Shown: piece by piece, positions 39,417 through 52,782 of the stretch | How positions within the stretch are numbered: position 1 is the stretch's first letter | Layout: each line of letters starts with the position of its first letter | Origin: Theocolax elegans | Lineage: Eukaryota; Arthropoda; Insecta; Hymenoptera; Cerocephalidae | Assembly: GCA_026168455.1 (NCBI GenBank) | Contig: CM047430.1 | Location: 28,363,237 to 28,427,236 of the forward strand | DNA: 64,000 nucleotides | Direction of reading: 5' to 3' | Notes under the pieces: model-generated | The model's input: only the letters and a program-made list of their open reading frames with translations | Told to the model about the DNA's origin: nothing | Database searches by the model: none | Made by a program: the position numbers and the translations under genes

Positions 39417-42400
39417 GATGCTTTTCCTCAATGGATTGTAGTTGAGTTATCATCATTACGTTCTACGCGTGAAAGTTGAATATATTTTATCGTATCGTAA
39501 TGTTAACATTGTATCAGGTAGCATACATTGTAACTTTTTCTTCATCTATTTCTAATATTAATCTTACATTGTTAATGTATATAGAAAGTTGTTACATGTA
39601 TGTATTGTTAATGTATGTTAAGTATATATACACAATTTACACTTAATCCAAACTCAGTATAATATGATTCAAGCTAAAAATTACTTGAAATTTTAGTAAA
39701 TGTCCGTTAATAGTATACTTGCTAAAAAATATTCTTTTCAATTTTTTTCGAAAAGTTTATGTGCTTAAGGATTATAAAAATGCGTAAAATAATATTAAAA
39801 AAAGAATAGGTTTAGGTGTTACGTGAGCGTAAGGCTAATAATCGAGGATCCAGAAAAAAGAGAAACCGCGTATTATCATTAATCCACCTTGATTTCACCG
39901 GAAAATATATAATTTAATTACTAGACCGCGAGTTTCGACGGGTGATTTCGAAGCGTTTCGAGGGACCATGTTAAATCGGGCATTCCGGGAAATGATTCCC
40001 CGCGCAAACCAGGCGTTTTCACGCGCTCGGATTAGTCTCTCTAGAGTAAAGAAGTGAAAACCAACCAACAAGAGATAGAAAAAAATAGAAAAAAATAAAA
40101 AAAAAAATAAACGACGAATACGAAGAGAGCTCGGCACGCGTTTTGTAACGCGTTACTATTATTAAATACACGGGAGTCGACGATTCCCGCGAAGATATCC
40201 ATCGAAAATCCCGGCCGGTACATTCCTAGCCTCCTGTCATGCGCCGCCTTTCGTGCAAGAATGGTTCTCGGCTCGCTCTTCTGGAATTTGATGCGGTCGC
40301 GATCATAACGCTCGTGAAAGTTTTGAATTAATTTTGCTTTGGGATACGCTCGTTACGAAATTGGAAAAAAATGTCTGTCGGCTTCTCTTTCTTTTTTTCT
40401 CTCTTTTTTTCTTCATTCGAGGATAATTTTGCGGACCGAGGGGTCCCCGTGTCGTTGAGCAAATTCGCGCAGTTGATTGTAATTGAGGCAGGCTAAGAAC
40501 GAGAGGAGGGAAGCGTTAAATGGCAGTTTGTATATGTTGTAAAACCGTAAACATTGCTTTAATGATACTCCAAGAAGCACAATCTAATAAAATGTAAATG
40601 GTCATTCTGACCACGCGGATTTCCTTTTTTTTCTTCTTTTTTTAGTTTTTTTTTTCTCTTTTTTACAACATTTTTTACCGCGTCTTTTTTTAAACTTAAA
40701 TAAACTTGTAATAAATTTTAAATTACATAAGGTTCCACGAAATTGTTGTTTTTATTTGATTTCGTGCAGTAACCGTTTTGTCTCGATGGATTATTAATTA
40801 CCGCTTCATTATAGATGCTACCGGCAATATATTCTTAGTACTTACTCACATCGAAATTCGAAACCCACTGTCACAAGTCGTTACTCATTTTAAAAAGATA
40901 AATCATTTTTCGCGGCTGTGCAGCACTTAATGTACAACATTAACGAATCAATTGTTCGTACGATCGGTTGTCGCAAATTGTTTGCCAGTCTTCTTCTTTA
41001 ACAGGGAATGTAAAAACATGTAAAAACGTTGCGGTAGGAGGATTGAAAAAAATTTGAGTTTCTCGTGTAAATTTTGGGAGTGTATTAACCGAGCCCGGGC
41101 AAAGAAAGACCATGGAGAATCGGAGCGGCTCGTGTGCCCAACGAGGCAGAAGGCTCGCGGGATCGCATCGGCGTCCCGGCGTCCGGGATCCAAAAATTTG
41201 GGCTCTCTCAAGGACACACTCTCTCAAGGAAGGTAATCCGAGCCTCGTAAGGCCCCATGCCGTGCCTAGCGCAAAACGATTTTCGAGCCTTTTAAAAACC
41301 ACGTGACTTGCATGTGCGCCAAAAATGCGCGCGAAACCGATGACTCACTCGCAACGCTATCTTTCGTCATTTGAGTTTAAAACCGCGTGTAGATTACCAC
41401 ACTCCGTGTAGTGCCTCTTAATTAAATAGTAATAATTGGCTGTACACATCGAAAATAATAATTTTTAGTATCTCGATAACGAGCGACACTTTTATTCCTC
41501 GCCGATTAATTTTCGAATGATTTTATAAAGGAAAGAGAAGGGGAAAGGAAAATTAGAAGGCGCGGCGCGCGGTAATAGCCTTGATAGTTTATTTTTTGCC
41601 TTCTTCTAGTTTAGCGCGGCAAACACGCCTAAATAGCTTTGTATTATATTTAACCTAAAAAGATAATAGTGTTAATAAAGCGGACTTTTTACGGCTTGTC
41701 CGGGCATTGGCTCCAGGTTTCAGTAAAATTTTAAGAGCTACGGCGATAAAGCCTCTCAAGTTTTCCTCTCCTCGCGCAACAATTGTGAAAGTCGGCCTTT
41801 GAAAACAAGCTCTAGTTTACTTCGTTTGTCGGCTGAAAACTGTTCCTCCAAATCGTAATGTACAGGGAAAGTTGAGAAATGCAGGATATGAATATAAAAA
41901 GAAGAATTGCGCTTCGGGAAATATTTGTCGGATTGGAAAGGGTGGTAAACCTAAAAACGATCGATTTTCCTCGGTGAATAAATATTTCGTATTTCGTATT
42001 TCGCTTTCGCCGCGTGCATCTTGAGTCTTGTCAGACAATAAGGTGTTACCTGTAAAATACCGAGAAAGATCAACGAATAAAAGGAGAAACATCTGTATAC
42101 ATTCGCGTCGGTGATGTCAGTTAGTTGTGTATCGTGGACTCGATAACGCGAAAGCACAAAACTGGAATAACCTTAAATTCTTTATCGCTGTTTCGTTACG
42201 CTCGAAGGTAAATCAAGTATCTTCTCCGTTTTATATGTATATTCATGCGATGGTTATTTTTACAAACTTTCCTCTTTAGTTGAGTTTTACTCGGCGCTCG
42301 TACAATTCTTTGCAATTGATTTCTTTGGCTCTCGGTCTTGGCTAAACGATACTTATATTCATTTTAGTCTATGTATAATTTATGTCAACTGATAAATTAT

Positions 42401-42797
42401 TTATGTTTTCAATTTTATTGCAATATATTTGCATTCGAGCTTACGATCTCATACGAATTAACTACATCTTTTTACCGACCTCTCGATCGGTACGAACGTT
42501 TCTTTTTACCCAAAAATTCTTATATATTAATATTATTATGAAAGTGAAAAATTATCGACGATTCTTGGAGATAAAAGTACGGTTTGTGTCATACCAAAAA
42601 AAGGAAGGAAAAAATATATAGGTTGAGCTTGAGCGCGTAAACGATAACGCGTAAAGTTAAATGATACCACAGTGATAGCTTAATTACACATATACACAGG
42701 TAGGCGCGTGTACCTTCATAAAAGTTAGATGTCGTTCAACTTTTTTCTTTCTGTGTCGCTCTATCGCTTATTACGGCGCCTCAATAACGCGAATACT

Positions 42798-42848
42798 CGC
42801 GCGCGCGCGCGCGTGTGTGTGTGCATGTATATATATATATATATATAT
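42798..42848. repeat. Composite CG-GT-AT dinucleotide tract
   Basis: About seven CG units pass into GT units and, after GCATGT, into AT units: three alternating purine-pyrimidine repeats in one 51-bp tract. Confidence 0.9.
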
Positions 42849-44372
42849 TCAGCGATCCCAGAGTAAAAGTCGAGTGTGTTTACGCCCGTAGCCGAAACAA
42901 TCAAACATTTGTTTTTAGTAACGAATTTGTTGAACGCGTAGACCGCGCACACATATAATAAATAAAATAATGCAAAGCAAGGAAAATGTTAATCAGTATA
43001 TACCGCGAGTAAGCGGAAATCCACTGGCTTAACCGCCGTTTAGTTTAAGATAACATTTTTCCGAACCACCGGCAATTTAAATTAAAGTGACTACAATATT
43101 GTTTAGTGCAAAGAGTCGTATATATTCGGTCGGGAGGATCAACTAGTATACACAGCACGAATTTTACACGTGTAATACGGTGTACCTGGCTATACTCCTA
43201 GCGCATTGTAAACTTTACCGTCGCGACGACGGCAGCCTCGGAAATTTTTTTCTTTTCTCGTTTCAAGTCAAATACAATTATACGCGCAAACGCCGCGGTA
43301 TATGTAAGCCGGTAACACGAGTAGCTGTGCACGAGTAGCGCTGCGTCGGAGATACCGATAAGAGTTAAGCCTCTGCGGTTTAAAATCGGATAAGGCGACC
43401 GTTTCCCTCCCGGCTTGGATCTACACGCAGGCCCACACGACTGCACGAATATTTCGCCTAAATTATACCTTATTTCCTTACGTCGTCTTTTTAATACTCT
43501 TTTACGTGGATTCGCTTAATCAACTGGGGCGGGATTGGGATATATCGCCGATCTTATACGAAATGTAACTGACGATACATCCCTACCGTGTCTACATTAT
43601 ATATTTCGTATAGACAAATATTTGAGTAGTCCCGACATAATATTCGTCTCTCCCTAGAGATAAATAATTTCGGGAAAATTACTGTAACGAAGTAAATAAA
43701 AACGAAAATAACTATATAATATAATATATTGTTAACAATTTAAAAATGTCAAAGCAGGTTCTCGTCATCTTTTTTTATAATAATTTTTGTAACATTGCAC
43801 TCGAATAATTCAAACAAAAATATTGATATTCAGTAGAAAATAATTTAAAGACAAAGAAGAATATTACCAAGATAACGAAATAGATTTGTATTCTTCTTTT
43901 ATTAAGATTGAAGGGTATTAAAAAAAAGCTGTATGCATATAATCGTGAATTAATCTATAAGTATATATGTATAATTCCATATGCTCATGATTATTATGCC
44001 CGCGTTAATATAATGTTAAAATAATGATTCCTTTGACATCGTAACCGAATACAAAACGTAATGTAACTTGTATAAGTGGTGGGCAAAGCGTATAAACCGT
44101 ATGCAAAAATATTATTACACGTTCGAGGATGACGGGTGTCGCAAGCGTTCAGTATAAAGCCAGTCAACGAAAAAGGTTATATAGAGCCGACACAAAAAGG
44201 GGTGCATTAGAATTTAGATAAGCAGGTGACAATCCTCTTGCGGACGTTTTAGAGGCGCTAAGCTACTCGATACCGTTGAGATAGGGCCCCCTGGCGTAAC
44301 AAAGGGGGCCGCACGCTGCGCAGCTCCGCGGGATTATTCCACATTATTTCGCATTGTAGACGCCTGCATGAC

Positions 44373-44383
44373 TGCGCATGCGT
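44373..44383 (+). promoter_or_regulatory. NRF1/Ewg-like palindromic site TGCGCATGCGT
   Basis: The sequence is one base from the NRF1 consensus (YGCGCAYGCGCR), bound in insects by Erect wing. A second partial copy, ACGCATGCGT, follows at 44385-44394. It sits in a GC-rich block of intron 3. Binding is inferred from motif only. Confidence 0.35.
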
Positions 44384-45029
44384 ACACGCATGCGTCCATC
44401 CATTCAAGGGTGTGCATGTGCATTTACAGCCCGTGTCAAAAAAAAAAGATAAAAAAAACTGCGGACCCTCGCTCGTTAGTGCCTCTCGATGCTCTCGCTC
44501 TCTTGCGATTTCCGTATGCGAGATCAATGTTTGGTTTTGCGACATCAATTTATCAATTACAATTCTCCTTTCGTATAAATATTAGTTAGTGATTTCGATG
44601 TTATCGTCATTAAGGAAGAAATATTGTACAGAAAAAAGATTTTAATTCACTTGTATTAAAAATACTTAATTTGGAAATACTTAATTAAACAATAAGACAG
44701 AATGAAATAAAAAAGCATCGTAGAAATGTAGAATCGACGAAGAAATAGGTATAATAAGCGCAATGGCGCATTGAAACATGAACATCATAAAAGGATACTG
44801 CAGCAGCAGCTAGCAGCTACGGTGCGTCAACTATTATCTACTAGCGCTCAGCCTCGTGTGTAGATCAGCGGTGAGCGCGTAACTGCACGAGACTGCTCTG
44901 TACTACGCGAAACCACTCTCGTTCCTTCTTTCTTTCTCTTTCGCATGGTGTGCGGGGCAAGCAAAAACGACTGCTCATTTCTACCCATTGTAAATTGATC
45001 TATTCAGCGGGTCAACCGTATTATCCCCA

Positions 45030-45032
<3 letters not shown>

Positions 45033-45089
<57 letters not shown>
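45033..45089. repeat. Long CT microsatellite (about 28 units)
   Basis: Uninterrupted CT dinucleotides in intron 3, followed by CTCC-rich pyrimidines. Confidence 0.95.
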
Positions 45090-45092
<3 letters not shown>

Positions 45093-45280
45093 TTCTCTCC
45101 TCCTCTCCTTCTCCCGTGCTCTATCTCCCTGGCTATAAACGCGTGCGAAGCAGAGAAAGAGCGAGGAGGAGAGGCGAAGCCAGCGACCGCTACACGGCGG
45201 CACACACGTGGTACCCCGCTGCGCGTAGTCTGGCGCTGGGCGCGCATTGTTGTGCCCTTTTTTACCTGGCGCGTATCTGC

Positions 45281-45317
45281 CTCTTTCTCTCTCTTTCTCT
45301 CTCTCTCTCACTCTCTC
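45281..45317. repeat. CT microsatellite, interrupted
   Basis: CTTTCT and CT units with a single CACT break. Confidence 0.9.
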
Positions 45318-46131
45318 GCGCGAGCGTTGTTCCCTTCCTTGGGCCCGGGAGAGCCTGCGCCCCACTTTTCTTCCCGCTGAGAGAGCGAGCGAGCCACGGC
45401 GTAATCGAACAATAACGGCCTTCAACTGGCAAAAGAGCATTGTCGAAAAAGAAAGATGGAAGCTAGAGGGACAAGTCTCCTTTTTGTGCCAAAATCCAGA
45501 CTTAACCTCGTCTTTTACATTTTATGACTCGGATGGACGACGAAAAATTAAAAATCTCTACTTTATTTAATTTTTTCATATAAAAATACTTTTTGAATAA
45601 TCGCGGTCTTTAATATTTATAATACATAATCCATTGGTTAACAAGTTATAGATATAAATATATTCCAGATTTCGAATGATGAAAGTAAATTGTATGACAG
45701 AACGATAAATAAGAGTTTCGGGCGATAAGTTTCCGAGTCCTAAAACAAGGCGATTAGTCATGAACGAAGCATAATCGGTAAGGTAATCTTACTCGATTCG
45801 AAATGAGATATACGTCGGTTTGGTTACGCTTATCTCGTCCAGTCGATCGTCGTTAAAAAAGATAGTTTGCACGCGTTTGTCACGCGTGTGTATGTGTGTG
45901 TGCGTGTGTGTACAAACCTGGAACGCGGGGCGAAGGATGAAAAATTTTATAAGAATTTAGTGTAAAGACTCGTTGGGATTAAAGAGATAAAGCGCAGGGT
46001 AAGGTCCTTCCTTGACGGATGAAGTGTTCGCGGTAACTTTACCCTGCTGAGGTTGATTATTCCGGAAACGTCGTGGGTGTGTGCGGGCCGCGCATATTTC
46101 CGTCATAGGTGCATCTCCCTTTCTCGCTTCC

Positions 46132-46165
46132 AGAGTCCCGAGTCCCGAGTCCCGAGTCCCGAGTC
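46132..46165. repeat. Heptamer tandem repeat, unit GAGTCCC
   Basis: Four perfect GAGTCCC units and a diverged fifth (GAGTCCT), in intron 3. Confidence 0.9.
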
Positions 46166-46299
46166 CTGAGTCTAGTCTACCCCGCGATGCCCCGTTGGGA
46201 TTTATTGGCGCAATTAGAATGCACCTCGGGGGCATTAAACCCTCGTAAAACGTTGGACCGCACTGACGGCCTGACTAATGTTCACGACAGACCGAGTAA

Positions 46300-46321
46300 G
46301 AGAGAGAGAGAGAGAGAGAGA
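46300..46321. repeat. GA microsatellite
   Basis: Eleven GA units on the + strand, opposite in orientation to most dinucleotide tracts in the gene. Confidence 0.95.
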
Positions 46322-49300
46322 CCCGCTACCTGCTCGGTCTCTCCCGTATGCGTTCCCGGCTAGAAACGCCTCGCTCACTCGCGTTCCTCGTGCTTGCCTC
46401 CGACATCACTCTCCGGATTTTAACATGGCCTTATGAGATTATTGACTCTCCCAGGCCCTTTTACTCTTTCACGATTGTCGCGCGGACGAATCGATCTATT
46501 TACCGGTTGCATACTACCCCCACCTCGTGCAATCCTTAATCACTTGACACTCATGAATGTCACAAATATCTCTCTCCATCAGTATATATTTTTAAACATT
46601 TTTAGTGAAACGCATATTTGTTTTAATCTTTACTTCTCCGAATGCGAAATTTTATTTACAAGATAACAATACTTCCTGCTAATCAAAGATTGCAATTTGA
46701 TTTTCGTTTTAAGATCGATAAACATTGCTACGTTGTGCAACAATTTATAATTTATCGTAAAAAATGAGATACGCGATAAATTAGGAAAAGAGTCTATAAA
46801 ACAATTAATTAAGACAATAAAGAAAGACTTGTCGTTCATTAAAATATTTCTGGTTTTAAGTCGTGTTCCGAGATTTTGTTTGAAAAGGAAAAAAAGACGG
46901 AAAGAAAGGAGTATAAGAGGTTCTTACCGGAGCCACATTTTGGACGATCCGAGCGGCAGATAAGCGGAAGGATTTACAAAGCAAGGAGGATAAAGAGCGA
47001 GCCAAAACGAGAGAAGAGCGAAGGCGACTATCGAACAAGGAGAGATCGGCCAAGAGAGCGTAGAGCGTAAACAAGCGTAAAGCCGGATTATTATAATCGC
47101 GATAACGCGTTCGAGAATCGAGAATGTCGCTTTTGTCGGCTTCCTCGGCATCGCATCTTATCTATTTATTGCCCGTGAACGAAACTCGATATACACTAAT
47201 AAAAATATTCGATTCTCTTCCTCGAGTCTTTTACGCAACTCACCCGAAATCAGCACTTTTTCAACAAAACACAGCCCTTTTCGCGCCATACCAATTATTT
47301 CATCTTTTATCTTTTATTCATTTTATCTTAAAAGGGCGAATAAAAGTAAAACTAAAACCCATATCCACGGACGGGAACTCATTATTATCAATAAATATTT
47401 TTTAAAATAATACTCATCCATATACCCATCCTTTTAATAAAACTGAACAAATCAACCATTAGAGAATTAAATTAAAATGGAATTAAAGACAAATTTTAGT
47501 TACAGTGTAACGTGTATATACAATATAAAATTAATTTAGATAGTTATACCGCAAAAAGGTGTAATTAGACGTGTATAGCCATTTCCTTATGATAAGTTAC
47601 GCGGAAGCAAGGAGATGTGCAGATTCAGGTAATTTGGATCGGTCGAGCGAATGGTCGGATGGTTCCCTCAGAGGTCCCTTCGTCATTGTTGCAACTGTAA
47701 TTTAAATCCGCTTAATAAACAAATCGCGTAGGAGAGAGCCTCGATAATACTCGGTACGAAAGACAGAGGCGAAGGTTTAATCGCGATGCGGAAACTTATA
47801 ATGCGATTCTAGACCGGTTCTGTCTCTCGCGCGCGAGCCAAGGCTGACCGTCAGTGTCATCCCGGCCACTAAGATGTCTCCGCGACGAGACTATACGAGC
47901 ACTGCTCGTCGACTGCAAATAGAAAATTACGACGTGCGATGTACGCGAATCGCCCGATAATCGCTGCCTTCTTTTTTTTGCCTACCCTCTTCGCGCGAGT
48001 ACGTTGATCTGACGATGACAGTCGATCGAAGAAAGTGCGTACATACCGATTTTTCCATCTTTTTTTTTAATATTAAATGAACATGCTCGATATAATACAA
48101 AGAATTTTTAGGTTTAAAAAGCAACTTTCTAATTAATAATTGGTAATATTTAGAATATTTATAAGTCGATAAAACAATTGAAGCATTTTACTCTCATTTT
48201 ATTATTTAATGTCGTTTCGCGAGGTAGTTAATCAATTAACCAATATTGCGGATTAACGCTTGATTTATCGAATATCGGTTGGCAGTCAAAAGAAACGTAT
48301 ACCGGACGTCTTTAAAGAATAGTTTGTCTCGAATGAGTAAGCATTCACCGCACCCGCAAATACAAAAACCACACGATATATAACAAAAAAATAAGGGAAA
48401 AAGAAAGAAAAACAAAAATACGTAACGGTATACAGATGGATGGTTGTGCTGACGCTGCAAGTAACGAGATGCCCGGCCCGAGTCAACCGATCGTTTCTTC
48501 ATATACCCTGTAAAACATTGTACGATTAGTTATCATCGATGTGTCGCCCTTGGTAACGAGATTTTCAAACGTTGGCAAAGAAAATACCGAGGCGAACTGT
48601 AAAATAAAATTGTATCCGAGGAGTAAGACACTCATTATTTACGATAAGTTTGAGATGCATTGCGGATCGCATTGCGGGAAGAAAGTATGTGCGCTTAAGT
48701 GTGAGTCCGGCAGAAAATGGTACAAAGTACGTACGAAGCGGCAAACGCAGGTATACGAGACCGCTTGGCTCGTGTCCGAAATTTGAAGAGTCGGTGGGCG
48801 CGAGTCTAGCGCGCGGGGAAAGTCAAGGGACCGCCGGTGTACAAGAGGTTTACGATCCCCACGAAAATCGGTCGGTCAGAAGCCGACCATATTGTTTTAC
48901 TGCACCCGGAGAAAGTGGCCCTGGACTTTTGCGTCCGAAGGGAGGAGGAGAAGGAGGAGGAGGATGAGAAGGAGGTGGAGGTGGAGGAAGAAGAGGAGAA
49001 GGCGCTTCGTAAAGTTTAACGCGCTCTATACGAGATGCCCGGATTCTATGCAGTTGTAACTTTAATTATTCGAAATCCGCGGGAGGGGATGTACCTTGGA
49101 CAATTTTTGTGGCTCTCCTCGGGATACGATTGCCTGGCGTTGACGTTTCCATGGCTCGTATTCTCCGAAGGAGTTATATTTCCCGAGGTCTTGTTTGGGG
49201 ATCTTGACTTTTTTTCCTTCTCCCCTCAACCTTTACGACTCGAAGTGTAAACAGGGACAGCCCTTCTCGTAAAACGATTAATTTTTTATCTATATACCGA

Positions 49301-50529
49301 AAGAAAGGATTGCGACAAGCTCGTTCTTATGCGAATTGTAATCCGATCGACGTCTTTCTGAAGAAGGAGAAAAAAAGAAGGAAAGATAGGTAGGAAGAGA
49401 AAAACAAGCCGGCAAGAAGGCTGACGTGATTTTTGTTAAGGGCAGAGACGCCTTCATTTGCACTCGCCGGGAGCGAAAAGTGGCATTCGAGGGGCTCATG
49501 AATAACGCGCCGGCACGCACCGTCTTCTCTCGTTGGAGTTGTTTCCTTTTCGTTGAGCCACGAGCCACGAGCCACGGCATTCCGAGGGAAAACGAGCCGA
49601 CTTTTCCCCGGGCTCTCTTTTCCACCGGTCTGCTACCTTTCCCTCTCCCTCTCCCTCTCCCTCTCTCGCTCTCTCTCGCGCGGACTCGAGTTAACGTTCC
49701 GCGAACACGGCACCCAGAGAAATAAATTCTGATGCGCTCGAGGGATAAAACGAGAGACGGAAATTAATTAGCGGTAAGGCCGGGCGCGCACCGCGCACAC
49801 AGTATCGTCTCTTAGTGCAGTCTTCCCGATCGAATTTATAATTTTCGTCATACACTATTATCACTTTATTACTTTATTTTTCTTTAGTTTTCTATTGTTT
49901 GTCACTTTGAGGTAAAGTTTCTTTTTTAAACGACTCTGTTTATATACATATATTTTCGTTTATCTTGAGCAAATCTGAGTAATACGTTCGTTGCACGAGC
50001 AGTATAAACGAGTCGTCTTGGTTGCTATGACGTCAATTCTCATATCTCCGGCTTTGTATGCATATTTAGTTAGTCTCTAAAGTATTTGAATGAATCGTGA
50101 TAATTAACTGGTCGCTGATTTTTCGTCCTATTCTGTATTCCATATATACACATTTTCTTTACCGATTACTTACTAATCGGCCACTTTCTGATAGTTCATT
50201 TAAAAAACGGACAAATATTTTACAATATTTATGTATCTTAACTATAACTTCTTTTAATCACCATTTACAAATGCATTGAAAGAAAATAGCTTGCCAAATT
50301 GAGGAAAGGAGCGACTCGAATTTATCTTGTCCCGAGAATATATGCGATGTCGAAATAAATAAATAAGTAAAGGAGAATCGAATGTCCAATTAGATTGATG
50401 CGAGAGAATCGTCGACGAAAAGCCTACGGCTATATGCACAAGTCGAAATATTTGCGATTTCTTATTATTATCTCTAAATATTGTAGGTTGTGAATAATTA
50501 TTAAAGTATCTCTTCGTTTACTGTTACAG

Positions 50530-50580
50530 ATCAGACAAGAGAAGCCTTACTACATCGCAGACCCGGAGGTGGACTCGCTG
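50530..50580 (+). CDS. hth: homothorax coding exon 4 (51-nt microexon of the MEIS domain)
   Basis: This 51-nt exon lies between a TTACTGTTACAG acceptor and a GTTAGT donor (50581), phase 0 at both ends. It encodes IRQEKPYYIADPEVDSL, residues 136-152, which continues the MEIS domain directly after FSKQ; the fly equivalent is IRSQKPYYTADPEVDSL and vertebrate MEIS has IRAEKP. It is flanked by introns of 11.6 kb and more than 13 kb, so it is easily missed by gene prediction. Because both junctions are phase 0, skipping it would delete 17 residues without a frameshift. The following exon should begin MVQAIQVLRFH; I do not see it in the remaining 13.4 kb, so it lies beyond the window. Confidence 0.95.
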
Positions 50581-51342
50581 GTTAGTATATATTTCCTTAT
50601 TTGTGCGGTCAAAGTGGCCGGCCTAACGCGCGCGTCGCAACGGTATATATACGTATGTATAACGCGACCGGCGGCGAAGGCGGCTCTAACGAGTGTCCAG
50701 GCACGATTAAGCATAAGCGCCGGGTAATGGGACCGTGAGAGAGCCCCGGAGAAGAGGTGTAAACACCGACGGGAATATTTTTTCGAGCCTCGCGCGACTA
50801 ACAAACTTCTTGGTAAATGACGTTTAACTTTTTACCGAGTCGCTATACCTCCAAAATTTTTACCTCGATTTTCGGTCATACATTGTTATTACCAAGTAAA
50901 ATTCAATTGACTATTTTCTCGTAAACATCCTGACGCGTTTTATCTTCCTTTATTTTGTTTCGTGAAAAAACATTGAACAACTACGTTAATGTATAATGAT
51001 ACGGATATGTACACGCCTCATCTATTCAAAGTGACGATTGTGCGTAACTCAACTACCGGTATATGCGTATTGTTTAACGGTAATTTTACATCAAATATTT
51101 ATTTGCGTTTCAACAGAGGCAATATATTGGTATATCAGTCAAAGTATAACGTCGAATCAACGGTTCATTAGAAAAACCGACGAGACTGCATCATGGACGT
51201 TTTAAATTCGAGCGAGTATCGTTTCGAATGACGCACCGAGACAATTTGTTTATGCTAATTTCATGCTCGTACTGACCGAGAAAGGAAGATAGCGCATCTC
51301 AGTCCCATAGGCATTTACGTATTTTTCCTTTCTCTTCTCTCC

Positions 51343-51349
<7 letters not shown>

Positions 51350-51374
<25 letters not shown>
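51350..51374. repeat. CT microsatellite
   Basis: CT dinucleotides inside a longer pyrimidine tract (about 51325-51390). Confidence 0.9.
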
Positions 51375-51379
<5 letters not shown>

Positions 51380-52782
51380 CCTCCCTCCCTCGTGCAGACC
51401 GGCACTGCACTCTATATCATATTCGCATGCGGCTTATAGCTGTTGTCACAACTGCTCAGCGACCTCGAGACGTCGGAAGACGCGGGGATCCGACAACGAA
51501 ATGTCAGAGGCAAAAAATACGAGACATCTGAAAATGTCGTTACAACTGCGTACGTGCACCGACTTATTTTGCATTATGCATTCGCGAACGATGATGTAGA
51601 AAAGCGGATGTCATCTAAATTGTAAAAGGGTGGCGGCTGAGGGAAAACGCGCGGGACGATCCTCCGCAATGCAGACGCGAGGAAGCGATGCGCCACATTT
51701 TTTGGCTCGAAAACGTAAATTCCATAAATAATGTTCACTCTATCGATTACCATTATATACTTTCGATATTATTTTAATCAACACCAATTCCGTAGATCAA
51801 GTCTATTTATTTATAGTAAATTTCACATGTATACTACAACGTAACATTTTTTTTAAATTGAATTGAGAAATATAACGAATAATACACTTAATTTGTTCAA
51901 ATCAATTAATTAATCTTAATTATGGTCTAATTATTTACTAAATATAATTAGTATTTCATTTGCACACTCCGATTATAATTGTTATTTAATCAGGAATTCT
52001 CTGTATATCATTACAACTATTAAAAACTCTAGTAGCTGGTTAATCAAGGCGATAGGAAAAATGATTCTATCACGGTGGGTTTGTTCGAATTATTCCGGTT
52101 GCTAATAAATGTTTCCTATGAATCGTAAAAGATACTTTTTAAAAATTTCTCGCAGTTAAAACCACTCGTAAATCTGTTCACTAGTCACTTACATGTATAT
52201 ATATATATATCTATCTGGCCTCTTGTAAAAGTCTTCCCACGTGAAATTTTCGTATCCTGCAATGCGTACCGTTAATTTGGAATAAGCTTAGGCTCGCGTA
52301 TCTTTTAAAATTGCTAATGAAAAGACGCGGAAACCTGGTGTACTCTTTCATTACTACCATATAAAATAAACGTAGAGTGCACTTCATAATTTTAACTAAT
52401 TCAACGCTACTCACGACATTTTGCAAATGAAACGCTAATTATAGAGAGCTCAGTGTTTTTAATCGTCGTAGATTTAAAATGTGAACGAACCAATTACCAA
52501 CTTGAAAAAGTTAATGCGAAATTATTGTAAGACCCAATTGTGTCCTTTGGAATAAGATGTACAAAACTGAAAAGGTACACGTATATAGTAGTAAGAAAAA
52601 TTGAGTAAGGAGAGTAAAACTTTTCGTGCACGCGCGAGTGTAAAGTTGTAGCAAGTGAGGCGAATGTCGGTAGAAAGAGTCCAGAAAAGGAATAAGAAAG
52701 AGATAGAGAAAGAGAAAGAGAAAGAAATGCAGCGGTGCGCCGTGGCTCCATTACGTCCGTGGCTAATCGCAATCTACGAGCA

